A stretch of DNA of 64,000 nt. Source: an uncultured Chitinophaga sp. Its GTDB lineage: Bacteria; Bacteroidota; Bacteroidia; Chitinophagales; Chitinophagaceae. Each line of letters starts with the position of its first letter. Position 1 is the first letter of the stretch. The notes beneath the pieces were generated by a model that did not search any database, was not told the origin of the DNA, and saw only the letters and a list, made by a program, of their open reading frames with translations. Below are positions 52,511 through 62,900 of this stretch, piece by piece. The stretch lies in contig NZ_CABHOU010000072.1 of assembly GCF_902168175.1 (NCBI RefSeq), forward strand, positions 186,001-250,000. Direction: 5' to 3'. Made by a program: the position numbers and the translations under genes.

Positions 52511-53251
52511 ATGAAGATTTTAGTATGTATCAGTAAAACCCCGGACACCACTGCAAAAATAGCTTTCACAGACAACAACACGAAATTCAGTGAAGCTGGT
52601 GTACAATTCATCATTAATCCCTATGATGAATGGTATGCGCTGGTGCGTGCCCTGGAATTAAAAGAAACTTTAGGCGGTACGGTGCATCTCATTACCGTTG
52701 GCGGTGCAGACACAGAACCTATTATCCGCAAAGCACTGGCACTGGGCGGCGACGAGGCTATTCGTATTAACGCGGATAGTCATGATAGTTACTACATTGC
52801 TGCGCAGATCGCGGAACATGCAAAAAATGAAAGCTATGATCTGATCCTTACCGGTAAGGAAACGATCGATTATAATGGTTCCAGCATTGGTGGTATGGTA
52901 GCTGAGCTGCTGGACCTCCCCTACGTGTCCATCGCTGCCAAACTGGATGTGAACGGGCAAACCGCTACCCTCAACCGTGAGATCGAAGGTGGCGAGGAAG
53001 TAGTGGAAGTTAGCCTGCCTTTAGTGGTGAGCAGCCAGAAAGGCATGGCCGAACAGCGTATTCCTAATATGAAAGGTATTATGGCTGCCAGGACTAAACC
53101 GTTGAAAGTGGTGGAGCCTGCTGCGGTAGACACGCTCACTGAAGTAGTGGGTTTCGAATTGCCTCCGGCTAAGGCAGGCGTTAAACTCATCGACCCCAAC
53201 AACCCTGAAGAGCTGGTGAAACTGCTGCACGAGCAGGCCAAAGCATTCTAG
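52511..53251 (+). CDS. etfB: Electron transfer flavoprotein beta subunit
   Basis: 246 residues, family-typical. Binds the AMP/FAD-stabilising part of ETF, the carrier of electrons from acyl-CoA dehydrogenases to the quinone pool. MKILVCISKTPDTTAKIAFT, NPYDEWYALVRALELKETLG, DLILTGKETIDYNGSSIGGM and the signature region VSLPLVVSSQKGMAEQRIPN are clear. etfA follows 34 bases downstream. Confidence 0.96.
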   Translation: MKILVCISKTPDTTAKIAFTDNNTKFSEAGVQFIINPYDEWYALVRALELKETLGGTVHLITVGGADTEPIIRKALALGGDEAIRINADSHDSYYIAAQIAEHAKNESYDLILTGKETIDYNGSSIGGMVAELLDLPYVSIAAKLDVNGQTATLNREIEGGEEVVEVSLPLVVSSQKGMAEQRIPNMKGIMAARTKPLKVVEPAAVDTLTEVVGFELPPAKAGVKLIDPNNPEELVKLLHEQAKAF

Positions 53252-53285
53252 TCTTCCACGTTATCACATCAAAAAAGAAATTATT

Positions 53286-54260
53286 ATGTCAGTATTAATA
53301 TTCGCGGATCAATTCCAGGGAAAAATAAAGAAAGCGGCGCAGGAAGCCGTGCAGTATGGCGCTAAAATAGCGCAACAACTGGGCACCACCGCTACGGCCA
53401 TCGTGCTGGGTGAGGTGGATAATGCCGAACTGGCTGCTTTGGGCAACTACGGCGCCACCAAAGTTTTACACGTGGCCGATGCTAAGTTTAACGACGCTGA
53501 TGCCGGTGTGAGCGCTAAAACGGTTGTGGAAGCAGCGTCGAAGGAAGGCTCGAAGGTGGTAATATTCTCCCATAACTTCTCCGGTCGTGCCATTGCACCA
53601 AGAGTGGCCGCCAAACTTAAAGCAGGTTTCGTTGCCGGAGCTATTGAACTGCCCGATACTGGTTCCGGATTTGTAGTAAAGAAGAACGTGTTTTCCGGTA
53701 AGGCATTCGCTAAGGTGAACATTACTTCCGATATTAAAGTGATATCCCTGCTGCCTAATACGTTTGCGGTAGAACAGGGAGCTAGTACCGCACAGGTGGA
53801 AGCCTTCGCTCCTGCTGTAAGTGATGCAGACTTCAAAGTGAAGGTAATAAAAACCGAAACGATCAGTGGGGAAGTGCCTTTAACAGAGGCAGAGATCGTA
53901 GTGAGTGGCGGTCGTGGATTAAAAGGGCCGGAGAACTGGGGTTTGGTGGAAGACCTGGCCAAAGCGCTGGGAGCTGCTACGGCCTGCTCGCGCCCGGTAT
54001 CCGATTCCGACTGGCGCCCGCATCATGAACACGTGGGGCAGACCGGGCTCACCATTCGTCCTAACCTGTATATAGCCATTGGTATTTCAGGCGCTATACA
54101 GCACCTGGCCGGGGTGAACGGCAGTAAGGTGATAGTGGTGATCAATAAAGATCCCGAAGCTCCGTTCTTCAAGGCAGCAGACTATGGCATAGTTGGTGAT
54201 GCATTTGAAGTGGTGCCTAAAATTACCGAGGCGGTTAAAAAGCTGAAGTCAGGATCATAG
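53286..54260 (+). CDS. etfA: Electron transfer flavoprotein alpha subunit
   Basis: 324 residues. Partner of EtfB that holds FAD. The C-terminal FAD domain carries VVSGGRGLKGPENWGLVEDL, ACSRPVSDSDWRPHHEHVGQ, TGLTIRPNLYIAIGISGAIQ and the ETF-alpha signature around VVINKDPEAPFFKAADYGIV. A hairpin terminator follows. Beta-oxidation genes that feed it are not in the window. Confidence 0.97.
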   Translation: MSVLIFADQFQGKIKKAAQEAVQYGAKIAQQLGTTATAIVLGEVDNAELAALGNYGATKVLHVADAKFNDADAGVSAKTVVEAASKEGSKVVIFSHNFSGRAIAPRVAAKLKAGFVAGAIELPDTGSGFVVKKNVFSGKAFAKVNITSDIKVISLLPNTFAVEQGASTAQVEAFAPAVSDADFKVKVIKTETISGEVPLTEAEIVVSGGRGLKGPENWGLVEDLAKALGAATACSRPVSDSDWRPHHEHVGQTGLTIRPNLYIAIGISGAIQHLAGVNGSKVIVVINKDPEAPFFKAADYGIVGDAFEVVPKITEAVKKLKSGS

Positions 54261-54269
54261 CAGATAAAT

Positions 54270-54310
54270 AAAGTGATAGTTAGAGGTGATAAGTCTTTAA
54301 CTATCACTTT
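54270..54310 (+). terminator. Terminator of etfBA
   Basis: Perfect 13-bp stem AAAGTGATAGTTA/TAACTATCACTTT with a 15-base loop, 10 bases after the stop codon; the T run is short. Confidence 0.75.
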
Positions 54311-54339
54311 GTCAAATGTTTTTTTTTAGAATATTTTTC
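54308..54339 (+). promoter_or_regulatory. Possible promoter of the bifunctional nuclease gene
   Basis: TTTG (54308-54311), 20-bp spacer, TATTTTTC (54332-54339); the last base departs from consensus. It overlaps the end of the etfBA terminator. Confidence 0.4.
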
Positions 54340-54392
54340 TAACTTCACGTCTTGTGCTGATATTAACCTCAGTGCGCACGTATTTGACAAGT

Positions 54393-54995
54393 ATGAGAAA
54401 GATAGAATTGGAAATAGTTGCATTGTCGCATAGCATTACTCAGACTCATTCCTACGCTGTAGTGTTGGGCGAAGTGAACGGATTAAGGCGCTTACCGATC
54501 GTGATTGGTGGTTTTGAAGCGCAGGCCATTGCTGTTGCTCTCGAAAAGATGCAACCCAGCCGTCCTTTGACTCATGATCTCATGAAGAACTTTATGAATG
54601 CGTTTGGGGTTGAGCTGCACGAGGTTGTTATAAGTAATTTGCAGGAAGGCATCTTCTATTCAAAGCTTGTTTGCTCCAATAACGATGATACAATCGAAAT
54701 TGATTCCCGCACATCCGATGCGTTGGCATTGGCGGTCCGTTTCGGTTGCCCGATCTACACATACGAGAACATTCTCAATAGTGCAGGTATTTTGCTGGAC
54801 GATCCGGCTGGTAAAAAGGCCACTAAAAGCACTACCGGACCTACTATTTCCGAGCATGAAAAAGGTGTGGAGGATGATCTGAAAGCGATGAGCCTGGAAG
54901 ATCTTAACCAGTTGCTGCAGGACGTTCTGGAACAGGAGGATTATATCCGCGCGATCGCTATCCGGGACGAAATTAACAACCGCAGAAGTAAATAA
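54393..54995 (+). CDS. Bifunctional nuclease family (DUF151) protein with UVR motif
   Basis: 200 residues. ATG 54393 (MRKIELEIVALSHSITQTHS) matches the family start; an in-frame GTG at 54354 is rejected. The BFN domain spans about 1-130 (YAVVLGEVNGLRRLPIVIGG, EAQAIAVALEKMQPSRPLTH, DSRTSDALALAVRFGCPIYT). After a linker the tail (about 160-200, MSLEDLNQLLQDVLEQEDYI then RAIAIRDEI) resembles the UvrB/UvrC interaction motif. DNase/RNase activity has been reported for plant relatives; the bacterial role is unclear. Confidence 0.9.
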   Translation: MRKIELEIVALSHSITQTHSYAVVLGEVNGLRRLPIVIGGFEAQAIAVALEKMQPSRPLTHDLMKNFMNAFGVELHEVVISNLQEGIFYSKLVCSNNDDTIEIDSRTSDALALAVRFGCPIYTYENILNSAGILLDDPAGKKATKSTTGPTISEHEKGVEDDLKAMSLEDLNQLLQDVLEQEDYIRAIAIRDEINNRRSK

Positions 54996-55019
54996 GCCCT
55001 TTATCGTTTCTTTATTATT

Positions 55020-55829
55020 ATGGTCGTTTTCCCAAATTGTAAGATAAATTTAGGGTTGAATATCCTGCGCAAACGTGCAGACGGTTTCCACGACCTGGAG
55101 ACTATCTTTTATCCCCTTCCGTTCTGCGATGCATTGGAGATTATACCTGGGGAGTCGTTACAGTTTATAGGCAGCGGTATTGATGTACCCGGTAATCCGG
55201 CCGACAATCTTTGTCTGCAGGCCTATCATCTTCTGAAAAAGGATTTTCCTCACCTCCCTCCCGTTCAAATTCATCTTTTTAAGAATATTCCAATTGGTGC
55301 CGGTCTCGGTGGAGGCTCTGCCGATGCCGCATTTACCCTTAAATTACTGAACGACAAGTTTCAGTTGGGTATAGATGAGGACGCATTGCTACAATATGCT
55401 GCCGTTTTGGGGAGTGACTGCGCATTTTTTATCAGGAACACGCCGTGTTTGGCTACCGGAAGAGGTGAGATATTGGAAGAAATAGACCTGAATTTGGGAA
55501 ATTACAGCTTCCTGGTAGTGCATCCCGGTATTCATATTAATACAGGGAAAGCCTTCGGAAAGATAAAGCCAGGTGTACCGGCTCAGCCGTTGCGGGAGTT
55601 AGACCTGAAAGCCGTGGAGCGCTGGAAAGATATTTTAGTTAATGATTTTGAGGCAGTTGTGTTCGACGAATACCCTGCAATAAGAGCGATAAAGGAAAAG
55701 ATGTATGCCGAAGGAGCCGTATTTGCAGCGATGAGTGGAAGCGGATCGGCGGTGGTGGGTATCTTTGCCAAAAATAAAATAACCGGCTCCTTGTGGGAAG
55801 CCGGTTACCGAGTATTTAAGAAAGTTTAA
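55020..55829 (+). CDS. ispE: 4-diphosphocytidyl-2-C-methyl-D-erythritol kinase
   Basis: 269-residue GHMP kinase of the MEP pathway, phosphorylating CDP-ME on the way to isoprenoids. The N-terminal CKINLGLNILRKRADGFHDL, the ATP loop PIGAGLGGGSADAA and the late MSGSGSAVVGIF motif are intact. It begins 24 bases after the nuclease gene and may share its transcript. It converges with rplT with 4 bases between the stops and no hairpin seen. Confidence 0.95.
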   Translation: MVVFPNCKINLGLNILRKRADGFHDLETIFYPLPFCDALEIIPGESLQFIGSGIDVPGNPADNLCLQAYHLLKKDFPHLPPVQIHLFKNIPIGAGLGGGSADAAFTLKLLNDKFQLGIDEDALLQYAAVLGSDCAFFIRNTPCLATGRGEILEEIDLNLGNYSFLVVHPGIHINTGKAFGKIKPGVPAQPLRELDLKAVERWKDILVNDFEAVVFDEYPAIRAIKEKMYAEGAVFAAMSGSGSAVVGIFAKNKITGSLWEAGYRVFKKV

Positions 55830-55833
55830 CTGC

Positions 55834-56181
55834 TTATCCTTTAACGGAAGCAACTAAAGCTTTAAAGGTTTCTGGTTCGTTCATTGCCAAGTCAGCGAGC
55901 ACTTTCCTGTTAAGGTCGATATGCTTTTCTGATAATTTATGGATAAACTGAGAGTAAGTGAGACCTTCGGCGCGGGCAGCAGCGTTAATACGTGCGATCC
56001 ACAGCTGGCGGTATTCTCTTTTCTTCAGTTTTCGGCCAACATAGCTATATGTAAGACCTTTCTCCAGAACGTTCTTGGCAACGGTGTATACGTTCTTTCT
56101 TTTACCGTAGAAGCCTTTAGCTTGCTTTAAGATTTTCTTTCTTCTTGCTCTTGACGCGACTGCGTTTACTGAACGAGGCAT
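55834..56181 (-). CDS. rplT: Ribosomal protein L20
   Basis: 115 residues, family length. Binds 23S rRNA early in 50S assembly. [20 protein letters not shown] and [20 protein letters not shown], with the signature [20 protein letters not shown], are unmistakable. It lies 36 bases behind rpmI in the same operon. Confidence 0.98.
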   Translation of the reverse strand: MPRSVNAVASRARRKKILKQAKGFYGKRKNVYTVAKNVLEKGLTYSYVGRKLKKREYRQLWIARINAAARAEGLTYSQFIHKLSEKHIDLNRKVLADLAMNEPETFKALVASVKG

Positions 56182-56217
56182 TGATTACGCTTTAAAAGTT
56201 AAATAAATTTGAAAAGA

Positions 56218-56415
56218 TTAGCGGAGAACAAGCATCCTTTTAACCAGGTTCAGGTTGGCATCATTTACCATGTTGCCGCCTCTGAGATGGCGTTTCCTCT
56301 TGTTGCTTTTTTTAGTGAGCAAATGGCTTTTGAAGGCATTTGCACGCTTGATTTTTCCGCCCCCGGTAACCTTGAAGGTTTTTTTCGCACGGGAGTGTGT
56401 TTTTACTTTCGGCAT
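56218..56415 (-). CDS. rpmI: Ribosomal protein L35
   Basis: 65 residues, very basic: [20 protein letters not shown], then [20 protein letters not shown], typical of L35. It is first in the rpmI-rplT unit; infC, which often precedes it, is not present upstream, where the region is non-coding. Confidence 0.97.
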   Translation of the reverse strand: MPKVKTHSRAKKTFKVTGGGKIKRANAFKSHLLTKKSNKRKRHLRGGNMVNDANLNLVKRMLVLR

Positions 56416-56588
56416 CTTACGTCAAATTTGGTCTGCAAAGGTAGGGATTAATTTAACAAATCCCTTATGCTGTAACAAAAATATTATTTGGTATTCCGTT
56501 TGTGTAGAAAAAGTTAACATTTTTTTGGCTAGATTAAATGATTGGAAATCAGGTTACAGATAGTTTATAAACATAAAGTCCGTAGTTT

Positions 56589-56619
56589 TTTGATCAGTGT
56601 CGGTAAAAATGTATTTTTG
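56589..56619 (+). promoter_or_regulatory. Exact-consensus promoter of the giant adhesin gene
   Basis: TTTG (56589-56592), spacer of exactly 19 bp, TATTTTTG (56612-56619), the same architecture as the two tRNA promoters in this window. Confidence 0.8.
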
Positions 56620-56686
56620 TTTTTCATATATTGTCATTAATTTTAATTTCAGATGAACCGAATACCGGACTTTGGAAAGAGAGAAA

Positions 56687-56744
56687 ATACCGAACTTGAA
56701 CACCGAATATTAGAAATACCGTACCTGAACACCGAATATTAGAA
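56687..56744. repeat. 29-bp tandem duplication in the adhesin leader
   Basis: Positions 56687-56715 and 56716-56744 match at 27 of 29 bases; the shared core is GAACACCGAATATTAGAA. Further ACCGAA/ATACCG fragments flank it on both sides (56656-56670, 56748-56800), as if from an older, decayed array. Confidence 0.85.
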
Positions 56745-56938
56745 TATCGAATACCTATATTATATATATCCTGGAATAACCGAACCGAAAGACCGAAGAC
56801 CTATGAAAGCATTTTACACTACAGAAGTGTCAGCTCGCGGAGCTGAATTTTCTCACATCGCATACAGGGCATATTGCCAATGGGCGCTTTGCGGATAACC
56901 GTAGAGGGTATCATTCTATTCACCTAACTGTTAGCGCA

Positions 56939-59900
56939 ATGAGAAAATTTTTACTCCTATTGACCTTGCTTGCGTGCACCTTTATCGCGAAGGCGCAAAC
57001 TGCCCGGATTATCACACCTGCAGAGGTGTGTATGGGCAACTACGCCACGATGCACGCATATTTTCAGAACGACGAATTCATCAACCGTGTGGAATGGTGG
57101 ATAAAACCGCCAGTCGGAGCTGCTTTTAAGATCACATCGTCGTCGACGATAGGTTTTAACGGGCTCCGTTTTATTTCCAGTGGTAAGGGCCAGTCGATTA
57201 CGATTAACCTTTTGCAACTTGGTGACTACGAAATATATGCGGATATCTTTCCCGGTGCTAACACCAGCGGCCGGCGAACAACTCCGGTCCGTACGATCCG
57301 GACTTACGACTGTAGCATACAGGAGTGTCTGGGTAGCTTCGTGTCTTCCGCAAACTTCAAGGAAACCTTTGGTACGTTTGCCGCAGGGGAAGCCAGAAGA
57401 TGTATCACAAACCCTCCTGCCCCCGCCCCTCCGATCATCGAATATAACTGTAATACCACAACCGCCCTTGCGGATGACTGGTACAACGTATATTGGGACA
57501 CGCAGGTAGGTGGCCGTACTGAATGGGCCGCTTCTTCTGACCACACCGGTGATACCCGGGGTGGTATGCTTATTTGTAACTCTTCCGAAACACCTAAGAC
57601 CTTCTTCCGAAAGGAAATTACAGGACTGTGTCCCGGTGCGGTATATAACTTTACCGCCTGGTTCCAGAACCTCGACGGAAGGCAGGTGTTGGAAAACAAC
57701 TGCCGGTCGGGTTATGAGTATACGGGCGTAACGTTTATCATCGAAGATCTGGCGACAGGCACGCAGCTTGCTAACTTCCCTACCCGCGACGTATCTGCCA
57801 ACCTGGCCTCCACCGATAAGTGGGTAAGGTTCGGCGGAAGTATTCGTTTGGCTGCAGGGCAGACTTCAGTAGTATTAAAAATCAGGAACGACCACCCGGG
57901 TGGTTGCGGTAACGACATTGCGATTGACGATATCGCGTTTGAATATTGCGCACCTAAAATATTTTCTTATATAGATGGATTGAAGAGTGACCGTGATGCG
58001 ATTTGTCAGGGCGCTCCCATCCGCCTTACTTCTGAGATAGATCCTGTTAACTATTTTTTAAATCCTCTTTTCCAATGGCAGCACTTTAATAATGTTACCG
58101 GCGTTTGGGATATAGTATCCGGCGCTGGTTATACAGGTGAAACTACTGCTACGCTTAACATTGCTGCAGGAGTGCTGAACACTGTAGGTACCGAACGTTT
58201 CCGCCTGATGATTTATGAGGCGGGCAACCAAAATGCGGCTAACTGTTACACGCCTGGTAACAATGTGGAGTTAACCATCCTGGAAAAGCCGGTTATCTCT
58301 CTAAGTGCAAACCGAATATGTAGAGGCAGTACAGTGCGGCTGGAGGTGCTATCGAACCCGCCCGGCTATGATATTTACAATTTCGCAGGGCCGGCCCTTA
58401 TCCCGTTGGGCGGACCCAACTTCAGCAGGATAGACGCCCGTCCGCTAGAAACATCTGAATATATAGTAGAAGCTGTTGCCAATTACGGCAATGGCAAAAC
58501 CTGTTCTTCATACGATACGGCTACCGTGTATGTAGATACATTACCCATCGTTAACCTTGGGCCGGACGTTTCTACCTGTATCGGTACACCTATTACACTC
58601 GATGCCGGAAGTCATAATGCGGCATTTGATATAAGATGGAGTGGAGGTACCTATAGCAACTATCCGGGACAAACCATTACGGTGACGCCGGTGACCAACG
58701 GGTATGTTACTTACACCGCTACCGTTGTAAACGGAGGTTGTAACGCTTCGGACCCCATCAATGTAACAGGGGTAGTGGCACCAACATCGCGTATTACCAC
58801 GCCATCTCAAAACCTATGTGCGGCAACAGACGTTAATATTGCCGCCAGCTCGCTAAGCGCCAACCAGCAAGGGGCTTGGACAATTGTAGGCAATGCTTAC
58901 GGAGCTTATATAGAAACACCCACCAGCTTAAGCACAAGAGTGCGCAGTCTTCCGCTGGATCAAACCATTACTGTACAGTGGACCTCCTGGTCGACAGTTG
59001 CTACAGGTTGTCAAACCGTTAGCCAGATCACGATCAGGAACGTTAGCAGGCCGCAAACTGCGGTTGCCGGACCAACACAAACGGTTTGTGGGACCAGTTC
59101 AGTAACTCTGGCCGCTAATGCACCACTTGGTAATGAATATGGTACCTGGACCAGCTCGGTTGCAGGTGTAACCTTCAGCGACGCAAGTAATCCTGCTGCA
59201 ACGATGAGCTTTAGCGGCGCTTTGCCGAGAACAGGCATCGTGTTAACATGGACGCTGCGTGATACAGCTAATGTGTGTACGCCAAGTAGTTCCAACGTAA
59301 CTATTAATATGCTGGCAGCGCCAACACTTACCGTTGGTTCGCCCATCACAACCTGTGTGGCCGGTGGCAACTTCACGCTCACCTACGCCGCATCCAGCAA
59401 TGCGACCCGCTATTCAATTATAGCCACAGGTAGCAATCCGATGCCAGGATTTGTGAATATTACAGATCAAACGTTGAACAATGCAGCAACCTCGATGGCT
59501 GTGCCGTACCCTGCTACAGCAGATTCCGGCACCTATACTTTCAGGATGACAGCTGCTGTTGCGAACGGATCAAATACAGCACCATCCACCTGTAGCGTGT
59601 CGGCCGACTTCGTATTAAGGGTTGAACGACCTTCCAGGATAGATTCAGTTAGCCCAAGCGCTGCAACTATCTGTACAGGTTCGAGTATCAGGCTGATCGC
59701 TTACGGTTATAAATCGCCGGGCGCAGTATTTACGTGGTACAGAGGTTCTTGCGGCGGCACAGTAGTAGGTACTGGCGATACGATCAATGTATCCCCTACT
59801 TCATCTACGGTATATTATGTTAGTGCGTCTGCAGGAACAGCTTGTGCGGCTACCCCTTGTATGGTCGTAACTGTCAACGTAGATCAGATGCCTAATAAGC

Positions 59901-62900
59901 CGAATCTGACCGCAGTAGCGCCCAATTGTAATAATGCAGCCTTCAACGTAACAGCCAGCCCTGCACTCACTGCGGGACAAACCGGTTCATGGACGCAGGT
60001 AGTTGGTGGAACGGCAACGATTGCCAATCCAACCAGTGCTACAACGGGCGTTACCGTTCCGGTAGGCACTACCGCCTCGCTGATCTGGACAGTAAGACAA
60101 GGTGCCTGCGTTGGTATACCAGATACAGTAGACCTTACCAACCTCTCTCCAATAACTAATAACCATATTGCCAGCAACCAGGTGATCTGTCTTGGTTCAT
60201 CTGCCGCTACGCTTGTGCCAGATGAGACTATTGCCGGTGGTACCGGAACATATACATATGCATGGTTCCGTAGCACTACCGCTACAGGAGTATTCATGCC
60301 CGTTGGTGTTACAACAGCAACATACAATCCGGGTGCTATCACTACTACTTATTATTACCATCGCCGCGCTACCTCTGCACCTTGTGCTACGGTAATAAGC
60401 AATGTTATAGAAGTAAAAGTGATCAGGAATACACCAGTAGTAACCTCTACGCCTCCGGCCAAAACAGTTAATTGTGTGACCGGTGCAGATTATACTACCG
60501 AATTCGGTACACCAGTATTTACACATCCTGATGGCGTGTCGATGACTATCACGACCGCAGACACCACAACTACATCAGGTTGTAACACATTGATCAGCCG
60601 TACCTGGAGAGCTACCGACTCTTGTGGCAGATTTGTACAAACAGCGCAAACGCTTACCGTACAGGATACAACCAGGCCTACATTTAACCTGCCGCTTCCT
60701 GTTAACGCAACAGCTGAGTGTGGTGCTATTCCTGCGGTGCCTGTAGTTACTGCTACAGACGAATGCAGCAGTGCAACTATCACTTACCGTCAGGATACTT
60801 CACGCGCTACCAGCACCTGCCTTAATAACTACCAGTTAATCCGCACCTGGATTGCCCAGGATGGTTGTGGTAACATGGACAGTATTAAACAGATCATTAC
60901 CGTAATAGATACTACCAGACCAGTATTTAATGTTGCTACGATACCTGCGGACGCAACGGTAGAATGTACTGCTATACCTGCAGTAGCTACTGTAACCGCA
61001 ACTGATGTATGTAACACAGCGCCGGTTCGGATGATTTATCGCCAGGATACGGTGCGTGCTGCTGGTGCATGTCTTAATAACTACCAGTTAGTTCGTACCT
61101 GGATTGCCCGCGATACTTGCGGCAATATGGATAGCGTAAAACAAACGATTACTGTAGTGGATACTACTGTGCCGGTGTTCAATCCTGCCACTGTACCTGC
61201 GAATGTGACCGTAGAATGCGACGCTATTCCTGGTGCGGCTGCAGTGACTGCTACTGACGCATGTAGCACCTTCCCTGTTCGCATCGATTACCGTCAGGAC
61301 ACGGTGCGCACAATTGGTGCATGTCTTAATAATTACCAGTTGATCCGTACCTGGATCGCTACTGATACTTGCGGTAACGCTGACAGTGTTAAACAAACCA
61401 TTACTGTAGTAGATACCACTGTGCCGGTGTTCAATCCAGCCACTGTACCTGCGAACGTAACGGTTGAGTGTGACGCGATCCCTGGTGCCGCAACAGTAAC
61501 AGCTACCGACGCATGCAGCACCTACCCTGTTCGCATTGATTACCGTCAGGACACCGTGCGCACGGTTGGTGCATGTGTAAGCAACTACCAGTTGATCCGT
61601 ACCTGGATCGCTACTGATACTTGCGGTAACGCTGACAGTGTTAAACAGACCATTACTGTAGTAGATACTACTGTGCCGGTGTTCAATCCTGCTACTGTAC
61701 CTGCGAACGTAACAGTTGAGTGTGACGCTATCCCTGGTGCCGCTACGGTGACTGCTACCGACGCTTGTAGCACCTACCCTGTTCGCATTGATTACCGTCA
61801 GGATACGGTGCGCACGGTTGGTGCATGTGTAAGCAACTACCAGTTGATCCGTACCTGGATCGCTACTGATACTTGTGGTAACGCTGACAGTGTTAAACAA
61901 ACGATTACTGTAGTAGATACCACTGTGCCGGTGTTCAATCCTGCTACTGTACCTGCGAACGTAACGGTTGAGTGTGACGCCATCCCTGGTGCCGCTACGG
62001 TAACTGCTACCGACGCTTGTAGCACTTTCCCTGTAACCATTACTTACCGTCAGGATACAGTGCGTGCAGTGGGCGCATGTCTTAATAACTACCAGTTAGT
62101 TCGCACCTGGATCGCTACTGATACTTGCGGTAACGCTGATAGTGTTAAACAAACCATTACTGTAGTAGATACCACTGTGCCGGTGTTCAATCCTGCTACA
62201 GTGCCTGCGAACGTAACGGTTGAGTGTGACGCTATCCCTGGTGCCGCTACGGTGACAGCTACCGACGCATGTAGCACTTTCCCTGTAACCATTACTTACC
62301 GTCAGGATACAGTGCGTGCAATTGGTGCATGTCTTAATAATTACCAGTTAGTTCGTACCTGGATCGCTACCGATACCTGCGGTAACGCTGACAGTGTTAA
62401 ACAAACGATTACTGTAGTAGATACCACTGTGCCGGTGTTCAATCCTGCCACGGTACCTGCGAACGTAACAGTTGAATGTGACGCTATCCCTGGTGCCGCA
62501 ACTGTAACAGCTACCGACGCATGTAGCACTTTCCCTGTAACAATTACTTACCGTCAGGATACAGTGCGTGCGGTTGGTGCATGTCTTAATAATTACCAGC
62601 TGATCCGTACCTGGATCGCTACTGATACTTGTGGTAACGCTGACAGTGTTAAACAGACCATTACTGTAGTAGATACCACTGTGCCGGTGTTCAATCCAGC
62701 CACTGTACCTGCAAACGTAACAGTTGAATGTGACGCCATCCCTGGTGCCGCTACGGTGAATGCTACCGACGCTTGTAGCACTTTCCCTGTAACAATTACT
62801 TACCGTCAGGATACGGTGCGTGCAGTTGGCGTATGTCTTAATAACTACCAGTTGATCCGTACCTGGATCGCTACTGATACTTGTGGTAACGCTGACAGTG

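Larger units (their letters stand above)
56416..56938. other. Intergenic region between rpmI and the giant adhesin gene
   Basis: 523 bases. On the minus strand TACCTTTG (56443-56436) is a possible rpmI -7 element. On the plus strand TTTG-N19-TATTTTTG (56589-56619) is an exact-consensus promoter for the giant gene, giving a leader of about 310 nt that includes a 29-bp tandem repeat and a small hairpin (TCAGCTC/GAGCTGA, near 56829-56845). A 31-codon frame at 56802 (MKAFYTTEVSARGAEFSHIA start) lies in the leader; it is too weakly supported to call. Confidence 0.65.

Noticed and set aside
52670..52960. Minus frames inside etfB, etfA, pyc and other clear genes
   Set aside because: Shadows of strongly conserved genes on the other strand.
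56802..56897. 31-codon frame in the adhesin leader
   Set aside because: Short, with no recognisable feature; mentioned only as part of the leader.
56957..57699. Minus-strand frames of 195 and 131 codons
   Set aside because: They lie wholly inside the giant plus-strand gene, which has a signal peptide, promoter and domain content; the minus products show no recognisable features.
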